Both the position numbers and the translations under genes were made by a program. The notes under the pieces are model-generated. The model was given only the letters and a program-made list of their open reading frames with translations. It was not told the origin of the DNA and searched no databases. Of a stretch of 64,000 nucleotides of DNA, positions 39,772 through 48,931 are shown in pieces. This DNA comes from a virus: positions 39,091-103,090 of IMG/VR virus record IMGVR_UViG_3300033153_009458. One strand, 5' to 3'. Each line of letters starts with the position of its first letter. Positions within the stretch are counted from its first letter, which is position 1.

Positions 39772-40707
39772 TTATAATATTAAAGGAACAGTTGTTTGAG
39801 TTATGTCATCGTAACCTTCTTCTTTGTAAAATTTCTTACGCTCTTTGTAGTGTTTTAATCCATAATTTAGGTATTTTTTAACTCTTGTATTCTCTATATA
39901 AGAGTATTCAAGATCATCAATAAGATCATAAACAGTCACTTGATCTTTCGAATCATTTATTCTAAGACCACGGCCAATGCTTTGTATGACTTTGATTTTT
40001 GATTTGTAATTAGCGGCCAGAACAATATTATGGATATTTTTAATACTAACACCTTGTGAAAAAGTACCGTACGACACAACAGAAACAATATTGTCGTTGT
40101 TTTCCATCGTGACCCTGACTTGCTCTCTGTCATCCTTGTGTACATCACCGTCTACGTACAGCACCTTTTTATTGCCTGTTAGTTTCAAAGCTTTTTCGAT
40201 ATTTTTTCCTTGCACAATCCGAGTGAATAACACAATTGTATTTCCTTTGAGTTTCCCAACAAGCATAGAAATAAACTTATCCCGGTGTTCCATATCGTTG
40301 ATGTATTCGATCTCTTGCATAAAGTTTTTTGAATTTTTTTCAAAATTATCCCTTGCAATTGCCAATGGATGTTTTAGGAATACGTCTTTAATTTTTAAAC
40401 CAGCAACTCGTTTCTTTTCTCTTAGCTCTTTATAATTTGTGTATCTCTTTGTTGGACCCATTGCACCAACAATTGAAAACCAATCTAGCGAACGCTCATC
40501 AGGGTACGTTGCACTCAATCCAATTCTATAAAAAGCATTACTACATTTTTTTGATATTGTTTGAATCTCTTTAGCAGTGGCACCGTGGCACTCATCAATC
40601 ATCAAAGCGTTGAATTGTTTGAAATAGTCTGGAGTCATTTTTTGCATAGACTGCCACGTAGAAATATAAATTTTTTGTTTTCTTTTAATTAATTTTTTAA
40701 TTTTCAT
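39772..40707 (-). CDS. uvsW: UvsW helicase, C-terminal part of a broken gene
   Basis: 311 residues: motif II DECHGAT (near residue 38), motif III SATYP (near 61), motif V-VI region VVSYGTFSQGVS (near 215) and QSIGRGLR (near 245). It lacks motif I, which is in the separate ORF at 41472. ATG 40707 has AAAGGATAT inside the HNH 3' end, so it is translated separately. The two parts together cover T4 UvsW, a recombination-linked RNA/DNA helicase that remodels forks. Confidence 0.9.
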   Translation of the reverse strand: MKIKKLIKRKQKIYISTWQSMQKMTPDYFKQFNALMIDECHGATAKEIQTISKKCSNAFYRIGLSATYPDERSLDWFSIVGAMGPTKRYTNYKELREKKRVAGLKIKDVFLKHPLAIARDNFEKNSKNFMQEIEYINDMEHRDKFISMLVGKLKGNTIVLFTRIVQGKNIEKALKLTGNKKVLYVDGDVHKDDREQVRVTMENNDNIVSVVSYGTFSQGVSIKNIHNIVLAANYKSKIKVIQSIGRGLRINDSKDQVTVYDLIDDLEYSYIENTRVKKYLNYGLKHYKERKKFYKEEGYDDITQTTVPLIL

Positions 40708-41503
40708 ATATCCTTTCTATATAACAACCTTTATAATTACCTTTTGGGATCGCTATATTTTTCTTTAAAATAGTGTAAAAATAACTACTTGAAATACCTA
40801 AAAATTCATATACTTTAAACATTCCATCTGATATATCTAACCGAATTCTATCATCTTTAGTTTTAAGAAAATATGAAAGTTTTTTTCTAGTATAATGATT
40901 GTTGCCAGATGTTTTAGCGACTTTTTTTGCTATTGATTCATTATTATGCATAGGATTATTAAATTCAAATACATTTGTTCCCCTTTCTTTTCTTGTATTC
41001 ATAGTTTTTTTATGAATTTCTTTATTTTTAAATGGGCTATGTTTTTTGAGATGATTACTATGGGCTATTTTTCTTTCTTCAGTCCAAGAATCTTTAATTT
41101 TAATACTGTGTAATTTTCTATTTTTTTCGTAAGAGAAAAATTCTTTCATTTTAACCGAGACTATTTTTGCTCTCTTTTTCTTTAAGTTTTCATATATAAC
41201 AGAATTTATTTTATGATATCTTTCATAAGTTGATTTAGATTTCATTGACATTGCTGTAAAAGCACAAAGCATTTTATAGTAAAACGGTGATTTCACAGCC
41301 TTTACAAGCAAAAGATGTGCAATATAATGTTCTCTTGCTGATAATACAATTATATTATCTTTATCATTTGACCCCCCACAAGATTTAGGGATAATATGAT
41401 GATGTTCTACATAAGTTGATATTAATTTTCTTTCTTTGGATACTAATTCAACATACCATTTTGAATATTTGTTATTTTTTAAAATATTGTGTAATCCATT
41501 CAT
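40697..41503 (-). CDS. HNH homing-type endonuclease splitting uvsW
   Basis: 268 residues. HNH core VEHHHIIPKSCGGSNDKDNI near residue 33, followed by AREHYIAHLLL and a basic C-terminal DNA-binding half. It overlaps the uvsW N part by 32 bases and the C part by 11. A late promoter (41561-41568) lies within the N-part reading frame. Confidence 0.88.
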   Translation of the reverse strand: MNGLHNILKNNKYSKWYVELVSKERKLISTYVEHHHIIPKSCGGSNDKDNIIVLSAREHYIAHLLLVKAVKSPFYYKMLCAFTAMSMKSKSTYERYHKINSVIYENLKKKRAKIVSVKMKEFFSYEKNRKLHSIKIKDSWTEERKIAHSNHLKKHSPFKNKEIHKKTMNTRKERGTNVFEFNNPMHNNESIAKKVAKTSGNNHYTRKKLSYFLKTKDDRIRLDISDGMFKVYEFLGISSSYFYTILKKNIAIPKGNYKGCYIERIYEN

Positions 41504-42224
41504 CTTCTATTTCATCTGTTTCTGATAAGTTTTTTGCATATATTATTTTTTTTTCAGTGTTATTTATAACAGTAAGAGAATCATTGCCATGTAATGAAAT
41601 AGTTTTATTATTTTCTAATATAATTTCAATATCTTTTGTTTTATTAAACTTATCTTGTCCACCATAAATCCGGTGACAATTATCATATGGATTAACTAGC
41701 CCATATTCCATGAAGTCCTGAAACAGCTGATCTACCAAATGAATCGTCGGGACAATGATTAAAATTTTGTGATCGCTAAACGCAATAAAACATGCTATAA
41801 TATATTGTATAAGACTTTTTCCACCGGATGTTGGAACAGTAATGCATAATTTTGTTTTTGATACTGCTTCATAAGCTGCTTGTTCTTGGAATTCGTATAG
41901 ATCAAATGGTAATTTAAGATCTTTTATATATTCGTTGAACTCATCTCGATCTACATCCTGTTTATCGTTAAAATCAATATAGATGGAATAATCACCACCA
42001 ATGGCAAATTTCTGTAATTCTTTTAATAGACCAATTGGTAAAATATTTTTATGTAAGGCAGACATTTTTCCACTCCATCCCTTTTTGAATGCTGGCATGA
42101 ATTGGTAATTGTCTACATAAGCACTAAAGTTTTCTTTAATTTCATTTAGTATTCTAGGATCTGTTTTTATGAGTACACTTGCTTCATCTCGTTTATGCAC
42201 AGTTATATCAGATATTTTCTGCAT
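41472..42224 (-). CDS. uvsW: UvsW helicase, N-terminal part of a broken gene
   Basis: 250 residues. The UvsW N-terminal domain, then helicase motif Q/I region (LYEFQEQAAYEAVSKTKLCIT, TSGGKSL near residue 137) and motif Ia (I-VPTIHLVDQ). UvsW similarity stops near RIYGGQDKFNKT. The last ~50 residues (IEIILENNKTISL, YAKNLSETDEIEDEW) resemble the beta-hairpin block of Hint/intein domains, but no catalytic N-terminal Cys or C-terminal HN pair is present. Confidence 0.88.
   Translation of the reverse strand: MQKISDITVHKRDEASVLIKTDPRILNEIKENFSAYVDNYQFMPAFKKGWSGKMSALHKNILPIGLLKELQKFAIGGDYSIYIDFNDKQDVDRDEFNEYIKDLKLPFDLYEFQEQAAYEAVSKTKLCITVPTSGGKSLIQYIIACFIAFSDHKILIIVPTIHLVDQLFQDFMEYGLVNPYDNCHRIYGGQDKFNKTKDIEIILENNKTISLHGNDSLTVINNTEKKIIYAKNLSETDEIEDEWITQYFKK
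41561..41568 (-). promoter_or_regulatory. Late promoter TATAAATA for the HNH gene in uvsW
   Basis: Exact match within the non-UvsW tail of the N part, 57 bases before the HNH ATG. Confidence 0.65.
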
Positions 42225-42292
42225 TGTTTGACATACATCATTAAATATGATATTATTATTATTATGTTCTTAAATATAAAATATTATTTATG

Positions 42293-42472
42293 TTATTGAA
42301 AATTCATTCTTTTCTTTATGTACTCTCTGTGGTGTTTTTGTAATTCTATTTTAATTCTTTCTTTTTTGTATGGCTTTATTGTATTTTGAATCAATAATTT
42401 TAATTCATCAAGGGTTTTTATATTTTTTAATCTATAATTTATTTTTTGTTTTGTTCGTTTTCTTTTTTTCAT
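42293..42472 (-). CDS. Small basic protein (doubtful)
   Basis: 59 residues, very basic and helical (MKKRKRTKQKINYRLKNIKT). No ribosome site seen. It fills the gap between uvsW and the late gene at 42528; may be an unused frame. Confidence 0.4.
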   Translation of the reverse strand: MKKRKRTKQKINYRLKNIKTLDELKLLIQNTIKPYKKERIKIELQKHHREYIKKRMNFQ

Positions 42473-42527
42473 TATTTTTTAAACTTGTAAATTTATAAGT
42501 TTATTTAAATCTCGAAGTTGTGCCTTT

Positions 42528-43019
42528 TTATCGGCCTTCTCTCCAATCTCTTTCTTTTTGGTATCTCTGAATTTCCCATTGTTTCTGATTCAAATTATTC
42601 ACTGCATTTTCGCAGTACACCATCATAGCTTTCATTTGTTTGTGTAATGTAGATATATATTCATATCTCGGATCAGATTCAATGAACATGTTCATTTCGT
42701 CTTTATTGTCTATTTTGATGTCGTAGTCTTTTTTGTAAAATTCGAAGAGATCCCGACGAATCTTTTGCATATTCTGGTATACGTGGTTTCTTTTAGTCTC
42801 GAAGTCTGTCAATTTGTTAATCCATTTCCCTTTTAGTGATCCTAAATTAGATAAGACTTCACCCATATTAGTTTCATCAAAAGGTGCACAATCCTTTATA
42901 TATTGCTCTTTTAGGCTTTCTATTTTCTGGTCTAATGTTTCGACAGATTTTTTTGATTGGTTAGATACTGATTGATACTTGGTATCAAGCTCATTTTCTT
43001 TATCTTGAAGTGTTTTCAT
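42528..43019 (-). CDS. Late coiled-coil protein
   Basis: 163 residues, nearly all coiled coil (KENELDTKYQSVSNQSKKSV; NLGSLKGKWINKLTDFETKR). Behind a minus-strand late promoter (43052-43059), divergent from the capsid-type operon. A virion or assembly role is likely from timing; family not recognised. Confidence 0.65.
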   Translation of the reverse strand: MKTLQDKENELDTKYQSVSNQSKKSVETLDQKIESLKEQYIKDCAPFDETNMGEVLSNLGSLKGKWINKLTDFETKRNHVYQNMQKIRRDLFEFYKKDYDIKIDNKDEMNMFIESDPRYEYISTLHKQMKAMMVYCENAVNNLNQKQWEIQRYQKERDWREGR

Positions 43020-43051
43020 TAGTTTTACCTGTTTATGTGTTTCGTTATTTT

Positions 43052-43059
43052 TATTTATA
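43052..43059 (-). promoter_or_regulatory. Late promoter TATAAATA
   Basis: Exact match on the minus strand, 33 bases before the gene at 43019; forms a divergent pair with the next entry. Confidence 0.75.
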
Positions 43060-43078
43060 ACAGCAAATCGTCTGCTTT

Positions 43079-43086
43079 TATAAATA
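43079..43086 (+). promoter_or_regulatory. Late promoter TATAAATA
   Basis: TTTATAAATATATTAAACA; 26 bases before the gene at 43112 and likely driver of the tagged-protein operon. Confidence 0.8.
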
Positions 43087-43111
43087 TATTAAACACTACT
43101 TTATATAAACT

Positions 43112-43486
43112 ATGGATTACGAAATGATATCTTTTGAAGAAATGCTCGAAGAAGCTCACGAGCAAATATTAATAGAAAGGAGAACTGTTCAAAAACTGAA
43201 GAAAGTTCTTGCTTGGTCTAAAAAAATCACTAAATTAGGTGCTAGAAGGAATAGAGCAGCTTTTAAGAGAACACACGGCACATCAGGACAGAAAATTAAG
43301 ACCAGATCGAAATCAACTATTCGTAAAATGGCTAGAAATCTTAAGAAAATTTCACGTCGAACAAAACAAAAAAGAAAAACTTCAGTAAGAGTAGGCAAAA
43401 ATGTTGGACGGACTATCCGAAATTTGATCGGTAAAGAACGTCAAAAGCAAAGAAACAGAGGCGTTAAGAACATTGAACATCGGTAA
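43112..43486 (+). CDS. Very basic late protein with tag-like N terminus
   Basis: 124 residues. The N terminus (MDYEMISFEEMLEEAHEQI) contains the S-F-E-E-x-L-E-E pattern of the tagged array; the rest is strongly basic (RRTKQKRKTSVRVGKN). A DNA-binding internal head protein, cut by the prohead protease after MLEE, would fit, but is inference. Confidence 0.65.
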   Translation: MDYEMISFEEMLEEAHEQILIERRTVQKLKKVLAWSKKITKLGARRNRAAFKRTHGTSGQKIKTRSKSTIRKMARNLKKISRRTKQKRKTSVRVGKNVGRTIRNLIGKERQKQRNRGVKNIEHR

Positions 43487-43489
43487 CTA

Positions 43490-44206
43490 ATGACTTTACC
43501 AGTTAGTGAAGCAAAAAAAATATTTCAAAATCCAAATTTTTTAGATTATAGAGAAAAATCAGCTTATCTATATTTTGCGGGTGATGGTAAAAAACTCAAA
43601 GTAGGCGATATAGTGGCTGATCAGTATAACATACTAGGGTACGTGAAATTTATGTCTGAAGAAAAAGGGGCGTTTGTGCAATTCATTGATGGAATTGAAG
43701 GGTACACCAAAGAATTAAATTTAAAATTTAATCGGGTGCCGGGTGCAAATATCAATCAATTTTCACAACACGTAACTAAATTTGGTGAACTCGCCAAGGT
43801 GGGTCGAATTATGGTGGAGTCCTTGAAAAAGACATTCCCACACGCTCATATGTTTAATAACGGTGAACAGATATTTGTAAGGGCATCAACAAATAAAAGA
43901 ATAGTCACACAATTTACTAAAGTGCAATTAGCGCACTCACATTCATTTTTTTCAGCTGTATTGATACCGAGATTTAAGGTTGTGATTGATTCTTTTATTG
44001 TTAAGTACGCTGATCAAAAAAGCCGGTTCTCTTACACAACTTTAAAAAATTTATTTCAAGATTTAGATCAAGGATTAGACAACAGATCAAGATTCAAATG
44101 GCATATAGAAATAGGACACGATGACAGCTATAATTTATTCGTTTGGCGGGTAATTCACAAAACTTTTTCAAAATTTCAATTCAAAGATATAGAACACAAA
44201 AACTAA
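43490..44206 (+). CDS. Hypothetical late protein
   Basis: 238 residues, alpha/beta; KLKVGDIVADQYNILGYVKF looks like a small beta barrel at residues 35-55. Three bases after the previous stop. Likely virion or assembly by context. Not recognised. Confidence 0.65.
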   Translation: MTLPVSEAKKIFQNPNFLDYREKSAYLYFAGDGKKLKVGDIVADQYNILGYVKFMSEEKGAFVQFIDGIEGYTKELNLKFNRVPGANINQFSQHVTKFGELAKVGRIMVESLKKTFPHAHMFNNGEQIFVRASTNKRIVTQFTKVQLAHSHSFFSAVLIPRFKVVIDSFIVKYADQKSRFSYTTLKNLFQDLDQGLDNRSRFKWHIEIGHDDSYNLFVWRVIHKTFSKFQFKDIEHKN

Positions 44207-44243
44207 CTCAATAAATGAAAACATATAATTTCTGGAGAAAAAC

Positions 44244-45593
44244 ATGTTAAAACTTACTATAAGAGGGCAAACAATATGGGTGAAAGAATGGGCTGCGTAT
44301 CATCCAACAGCTGATGCTCATGAACAAGATATTACAATTCCTGTGACTACAGGTGCCGCAATTGATGGTCAATATATCACATTGACTGATGCTGGAGATG
44401 AAACAAAATACGTTGTATGGTTTAATGTACCAACAGCCGCCGAAGTATCAACAGTTCAAGCAATTGACGATGTTGGTGGTGCACTAGGTGGAAAATATTT
44501 TACTTTAAATTCACTGACTACCAAATATTATGTTTGGATGTCAATTGGTGAAAAACAACAAAATACTTATACAGCTAGAGCCGATTCGGGTGGTGATTTA
44601 GATAACAAATATTTTACTTTTTATACATTAGATGCAAACAACGGAACAAACGTTAAGTGGGGTGTTTGGTATGATGTAGATGACGCTGGTGGTGCACCTG
44701 TTATGTCAGGCGTATTAACAGCAAATGAAATCGAAGTAGATATTGCAACAGGTGAATTAATTGGTGCTGTATCCAGTTTAACTAAAGCCGCAATTGAAAC
44801 CGCTCTGGGTTCACTCGCAACAGTTACATTATCAACTAATGATACAATTATCACGAATACTTATTTTGGTACAGTGACAGCACCTATCACGGATGGTGAT
44901 GTAGGCGGTGGAGCCGTTTTTGATGATACAAACGCTGGTGTAGCTGATAGTACAGATCCGGCAATTGGTGGTTTAACAGGGCTTAAGGTTAATTTTGATG
45001 AAGATGCCGTTGCTAATACAACGATTGCTGATGCAATTGAAGTCATTGTACACGCACAAGCTGATTTTTCAGCTTCAGCCACTACTCATACCGTTACAAT
45101 TACACATGCTGCAACTGGTAATCCAGTTGATTTACATGCTGCTAATAGTGGGTTTACAGTAGCCGTTACAACTGGTGGGTATACCGATCTTCTAACAACA
45201 AAAGATCCTCAATTAGCTTATACAACGAGTGTACCAGTTTCTTTAGTAGGTGATGACACAAACACTGAAATTGCTGCTAAACTTGCAACCGCATTAGATG
45301 CATTAGCAAATTTTGGAGCAAGTGAATCTAGTAATGTTGTATCAATTGTAAATGCTGCTAATGGTGAATGCACAACAGCTGTAAAAGGAACAACTTCTGG
45401 ATGGACATTTGCAAATACTACAGTTGGATCAGCTGGATATTTGCCGGGTACGTCTTCTGGTGATTGGATTAAAATTACTGGAAAAATACAAGGTACTGAT
45501 ACAAGTGGAACTCCTATTGAAGGTAAATGGGATGCTATCACAAAATGGGTACCAGCGGTTACGCTTACTGAAATTGAAGAAACAAATATGTAA
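44244..45593 (+). CDS. Virion protein with three repeat domains
   Basis: 449 residues. The motif G-x-Y/F-T-L...Y-V-W occurs at DGQYITLTDAGDETKYVVWF (near residue 37), GGKYFTLNSLTTKYYVWM (near 80) and DNKYFTFYTLDANNG...VWYDV (near 120), each with a domain of strands and T/A-rich loops. The same motif is in the genes at 33701 and 34321. Ends GDWIKITGKIQGTDTSG. Likely tail-fiber, decoration or head-fiber protein. CTGGAGAAAAAC precedes ATG. Confidence 0.7.
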   Translation: MLKLTIRGQTIWVKEWAAYHPTADAHEQDITIPVTTGAAIDGQYITLTDAGDETKYVVWFNVPTAAEVSTVQAIDDVGGALGGKYFTLNSLTTKYYVWMSIGEKQQNTYTARADSGGDLDNKYFTFYTLDANNGTNVKWGVWYDVDDAGGAPVMSGVLTANEIEVDIATGELIGAVSSLTKAAIETALGSLATVTLSTNDTIITNTYFGTVTAPITDGDVGGGAVFDDTNAGVADSTDPAIGGLTGLKVNFDEDAVANTTIADAIEVIVHAQADFSASATTHTVTITHAATGNPVDLHAANSGFTVAVTTGGYTDLLTTKDPQLAYTTSVPVSLVGDDTNTEIAAKLATALDALANFGASESSNVVSIVNAANGECTTAVKGTTSGWTFANTTVGSAGYLPGTSSGDWIKITGKIQGTDTSGTPIEGKWDAITKWVPAVTLTEIEETNM

Positions 45594-45610
45594 TTTCCTA
45601 TAAGGTTTAA

Positions 45611-46234
45611 ATGGAAAGCTTTAAAAAATATATAGAAAAGCAAAATCTGAATGAATTTATTGAAGCAGATTTTGCTTTTATCAACAGTCTTGTTACATCA
45701 GGTATTCTTAGCCGGGGTTTAGACATCATTAGGTTGATGGGATCAGATAAAAAATTTAAAAAAATTATGTCTATTTTACAAAATAGCATTCCAAATATCG
45801 GTGTGTTCAGTATACAAAAAGCATTAGATTTAATAAAAAAAGCCTTGACAACAAAAGATTTTAAGTATATTCTTGGCCTACAAGAGAGTTATTCAACAGA
45901 AGAAGAACTTCTAGAGAGTGCTATGGCCGTAGATATAATGATCATTTTGATGTCAAGCTTAGGTCTATTTACACTCGGTGCTGGCCAATTTAAAGGTTGG
46001 TGGAAGCATTTTTCTAAAGATAGAAAAGCCAGTAAAATTGTAAAAGACCTTTTAAAAGATCCAGAAATTCAATCTATCGCTCAATCTAATACAAGTTTTA
46101 AAAGAGAAGACAAAATTGCTCAAAGAGTCAAAGAAAGACTCGGCATCACTGATGAGATGTTCTTGCGTCAAGTAGGGCGTGAAGCAAGTTTTGCATTCCA
46201 AGGAAAAAACATCAGAAAAGTTATAAAGAGATAA
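45611..46234 (+). CDS. Tagged internal-protein candidate with membrane-like segment
   Basis: 207 residues. N terminus MESFKKYIEKQNLNEF has the tag pattern, with a possible cleavage after LNE. A hydrophobic stretch (VDIMIILMSSLGLFTLGAG, near residue 100) could insert in a membrane, which would suit an injected protein. Basic C-terminal half. Confidence 0.65.
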   Translation: MESFKKYIEKQNLNEFIEADFAFINSLVTSGILSRGLDIIRLMGSDKKFKKIMSILQNSIPNIGVFSIQKALDLIKKALTTKDFKYILGLQESYSTEEELLESAMAVDIMIILMSSLGLFTLGAGQFKGWWKHFSKDRKASKIVKDLLKDPEIQSIAQSNTSFKREDKIAQRVKERLGITDEMFLRQVGREASFAFQGKNIRKVIKR

Positions 46235-46275
46235 AATAGACAATTTTAAATCAGACGTTGAACCATAAGGAAAAT

Positions 46276-46596
46276 ATGACAAACAATTTTGAAAGAGTAG
46301 CTGAAATTCTAAATGAAGAATATACACCAGAATTTTATATGATGGAGTATACCGGATCATCTATGTCCGGCTCAGAAAAAATATGGTACGTACTTGCGTA
46401 CGATATGTTAAAAAACGGTAAGAAAAAAGGTTTAATTTACAATGCCGCAAATTTGAAAGTTACGATTGGTCCTGTAGCTTTTAATGGATTCACGAGAAAA
46501 CCAGCAAAATTTAATTCTATTCCACCAAAGATTCGGGCTAAGTTTGAGAAAAAAATTAGTCAGAAAAATTTGAATATTGATACAAGTCAATTATAA
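46276..46596 (+). CDS. Tagged internal-protein candidate
   Basis: 106 residues from ATG 46276 behind AAGGAAAAT. Tag MTNNFERVAEILNEEY (cleavage candidate ILNE). The body is basic and beta-rich (AKFNSIPPKIRAKFEKK). Function unknown. Confidence 0.7.
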   Translation: MTNNFERVAEILNEEYTPEFYMMEYTGSSMSGSEKIWYVLAYDMLKNGKKKGLIYNAANLKVTIGPVAFNGFTRKPAKFNSIPPKIRAKFEKKISQKNLNIDTSQL

Positions 46597-46599
46597 AAA

Positions 46600-47004
46600 A
46601 TGAACAACTTTGAAAGACTATCAGAAGAGCTTGCGTTAGAACCAGTGCATTTAAAAGGTAATACAGCACCAGATTTTTTAAAGAAAGCACTTAAAGCAAA
46701 TAAGATCAAAGGAAATACCGAATTAATGGTAACAAGAAATCCGTACTTCAATGCTTTTGGTGGTAAAGGAACAAGCAATACGATTGTTATTGAATTCAAA
46801 AAACAAAAAGCTGTTCGAAATGTAGTTATCAACCGAGTGTCTGATGATTCTAATGGTAAAAATAATAAAGATATTTCAATAACACTAAAAAATAAAGATC
46901 ATATGGTACTAGAATTGACAACAGCGTTTTTTAGAAACAAAGAAATCAATACCGCTGAATTATACGTTCATCCCGATCTTGATACAACACAATGGTTTAA
47001 ATAA
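46600..47004 (+). CDS. Tagged internal-protein candidate
   Basis: 134 residues. Tag MNNFERLSEELALEP; the body has alternating strands and basic patches (TIVIEFKKQKAVRNVVIN). Starts three bases after the previous stop with no ribosome site, so it is probably translated by re-initiation. Confidence 0.7.
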   Translation: MNNFERLSEELALEPVHLKGNTAPDFLKKALKANKIKGNTELMVTRNPYFNAFGGKGTSNTIVIEFKKQKAVRNVVINRVSDDSNGKNNKDISITLKNKDHMVLELTTAFFRNKEINTAELYVHPDLDTTQWFK

Positions 47005-47010
47005 GGAAAT

Positions 47011-47319
47011 ATGAATAATTTTGAAAGATTGTTGGAAAAAATGAAAAGACCGGCTTCTTTAAAATTTAAAAAAGATCCAAGTAGAGATGATGGTTCTTCT
47101 AGAGTATATTATATTGGACACATTAATGGTAAAGACGTAGTATATGAAGCTAACCAAGATGTTCCGGGGCGTTGGAAAGGAAAAGTTACTATTGATCATC
47201 AAGGTATACAAGGTGTATTTAAATATTTTACATCAGCAAACAAAAGAGAATTATCTAGAATGATGCTAATTTTTATAAATCAGAATTACTATGATGCATT
47301 AGACGCAATACAGAAATAA
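47011..47319 (+). CDS. Tagged internal-protein candidate
   Basis: 102 residues. Tag MNNFERLLEKMKRP; body with SRVYYIGHINGKDVVYEANQ and a helical end. AAGGAAAT before ATG. No LxE follows the tag here; LEK may not be cleaved. Confidence 0.68.
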   Translation: MNNFERLLEKMKRPASLKFKKDPSRDDGSSRVYYIGHINGKDVVYEANQDVPGRWKGKVTIDHQGIQGVFKYFTSANKRELSRMMLIFINQNYYDALDAIQK

Positions 47320-47329
47320 TAAGGTAAAT

Positions 47330-47710
47330 ATGAATAATTTTGAAAAGGCTTTAAATATGTTAACCGAAGAAACAGTACCAAAATTTAAAGGTTACGCACT
47401 TGAACACACATCAAATGATTATCCGTTTGGTCGCTTACGGACAACAGCTACGTGGAAGGTTGAAAACCGTGGTAGTAAATATAGAATATCCAGAACAACT
47501 GTTGATCCGAAAACTGGAAGAATTTCTAAACCTAAATCAACGGTATACGGAATAAGAGCAAAAATTGGAATTGCACAAGATGGAAAAGCGTACCCAATTA
47601 TTTTACATTCTCCAACACAAATGTCCATCATGAGTGGAAATATGAAACACCAAATTGCTGCGTTGTTTGCTGGTAAAGGTGATTTCGAAGAAATAGTAAT
47701 AAATTTATAA
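47330..47710 (+). CDS. Tagged internal-protein candidate
   Basis: 126 residues. Tag MNNFEKALNMLTEETV, cleavage candidate MLTE. Basic beta-rich body (ATWKVENRGSKYRISRTTVD). AAGGTAAAT before ATG. Confidence 0.7.
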   Translation: MNNFEKALNMLTEETVPKFKGYALEHTSNDYPFGRLRTTATWKVENRGSKYRISRTTVDPKTGRISKPKSTVYGIRAKIGIAQDGKAYPIILHSPTQMSIMSGNMKHQIAALFAGKGDFEEIVINL

Positions 47711-47717
47711 GGTTATT

Positions 47718-48080
47718 ATGATTATATTTGCAGACATTTTATATCGTTTATTGTACGAGCAAGACGATGAAGAAAAAAACGGTAAGCCGAAGAAAATCGA
47801 TAAAAACGGTAAAAAGAACGGTGAAAAAAAAGCTGAAGAACCAGAAAAAGAACCCGGAAATTCTGTACACGAACCCGGATCGATATTCGCACTAAAACTA
47901 AAAGATCCACCAATGCCCGTTGATCCAGAAGCATCAGCTGAACGTGATGCTGTGCGGGATGACGAAAAAGCCGCCAAGGATGAAGATAGAGAAGCTGAGA
48001 AAGCCGCCAAGGATGATGAAAAAGCCAAGGAAAAAGAAGAAAAAGATAAAGATAAAGACAAGGAAAAAGATGAAAAATAA
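47718..48080 (+). CDS. Highly charged low-complexity protein
   Basis: 120 residues. Starts MIIFADILYRLLYEQDDEE, then K/E/D-rich low complexity to the end (EKEEKDKDKDKEKDEK). The composition recalls acidic or charged prohead core proteins (T4 gp67-like in style only). Overlaps the next gene by 11 bases. Confidence 0.6.
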   Translation: MIIFADILYRLLYEQDDEEKNGKPKKIDKNGKKNGEKKAEEPEKEPGNSVHEPGSIFALKLKDPPMPVDPEASAERDAVRDDEKAAKDEDREAEKAAKDDEKAKEKEEKDKDKDKEKDEK

Positions 48081-48375
48081 TTTTGAAAAAGTATTAAGCG
48101 AATTGACCGAAGGCAAAAAGGATTACGAAATTCATCACAAAGCATACTACAAAGCGGTTGATGAAATTTTAGCTTTCATCAAGAAAAATGGATACGAAGT
48201 TTCAGACGATGAAGTATTCAACCAAATTTCCACTGGTGGAAAGCCCGGACGTGAAAAAACAAAACGAATACGACTCGAATTAACCAAAAACGATAAGGTC
48301 CAGCGGAAAGCGATGAATGCACAAGTTTATCAGTTACCACACGGAACTTTTGAACTCAACATGTACATACAATAA
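48070..48375 (+). CDS. Tagged internal-protein candidate
   Basis: 101 residues from ATG 48070 (the longer frame at 47920 is a shadow). Tag MKNNFEKVLSELTEGK, cleavage candidate ELTE. Body YYKAVDEILAFIKKNGYEVS and a basic strand region, a compact alpha/beta domain. Function unknown. Confidence 0.7.
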   Translation: MKNNFEKVLSELTEGKKDYEIHHKAYYKAVDEILAFIKKNGYEVSDDEVFNQISTGGKPGREKTKRIRLELTKNDKVQRKAMNAQVYQLPHGTFELNMYIQ

Positions 48376-48382
48376 GGATAAT

Positions 48383-48673
48383 ATGAAACAAACAGAAGAA
48401 GAAATTTTAGCATTACTTGAAGATAAAGACATCCTGAATGAAGGTGAAGATGTTATCCAGAAAGTAGCCGATATTGCAAAAGGAAAAACCCTTATGAATT
48501 TAAGGACACCACTTCAATCAATATTCAAGAAAAAAGATATCGATTTTGTAATGAATCCAATTGCACATTTTAGGATTAAAGTCGGTGGAAAAACGCTCGT
48601 AATTGTAAACAAAAAATACGCTGATGGTGCTGAACAGGTAGTCGGTGACATAGCAATAGGATATGACAGGTAA
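48383..48673 (+). CDS. Tagged internal-protein candidate (divergent tag)
   Basis: 96 residues from ATG 48383 behind AAGGATAAT. N terminus MKQTEEEILALLEDKDILNE is a looser form of the tag; candidate cleavage ILNE. Basic body with VGGKTLVIVNKKY. Confidence 0.65.
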   Translation: MKQTEEEILALLEDKDILNEGEDVIQKVADIAKGKTLMNLRTPLQSIFKKKDIDFVMNPIAHFRIKVGGKTLVIVNKKYADGAEQVVGDIAIGYDR

Positions 48674-48676
48674 AAT

Positions 48677-48931
48677 ATGAAAACATTTAAAGAACAACTA
48701 GAAAAAAATCTTGAAGAAATATCAATGGGTGATAGTCTTAGTGTTTTTAATGAAAATGGAAAAGAATTAGGTGATATACTTTTAAAAGCCATTAGATTTA
48801 CTAAAAGTGGGGGTAATTTTGAAAATCAAGCTAGAGATGTCACTGGTTCAACTTCTCAAATAAAAAATATCAATAAAAAATTGATTGAATGTTCAAGTGA
48901 ATTAAAAAAAATAATTAAAAAAGCTAAATAA
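48677..48931 (+). CDS. Tagged internal-protein candidate
   Basis: 84 residues. Tag MKTFKEQLEKNLEEIS, close to T4 MKTYQEFIAE; candidate cleavage NLEE. Basic helical end (KLIECSSELKKIIKKAK). Confidence 0.7.
   Translation: MKTFKEQLEKNLEEISMGDSLSVFNENGKELGDILLKAIRFTKSGGNFENQARDVTGSTSQIKNINKKLIECSSELKKIIKKAK

Noticed and set aside
41472-42224. Split intein in uvsW
   Set aside because: The N-part tail looks Hint-like, but no catalytic Cys/Ser opens it and the C part (MKIKKLIKRKQKIYISTWQ) lacks the HN+Ser/Cys/Thr junction.
45218-45643. Long minus-strand frame (141 codons)
   Set aside because: Antisense shadow of the late structural gene at 44244; no ribosome site and unlikely composition.
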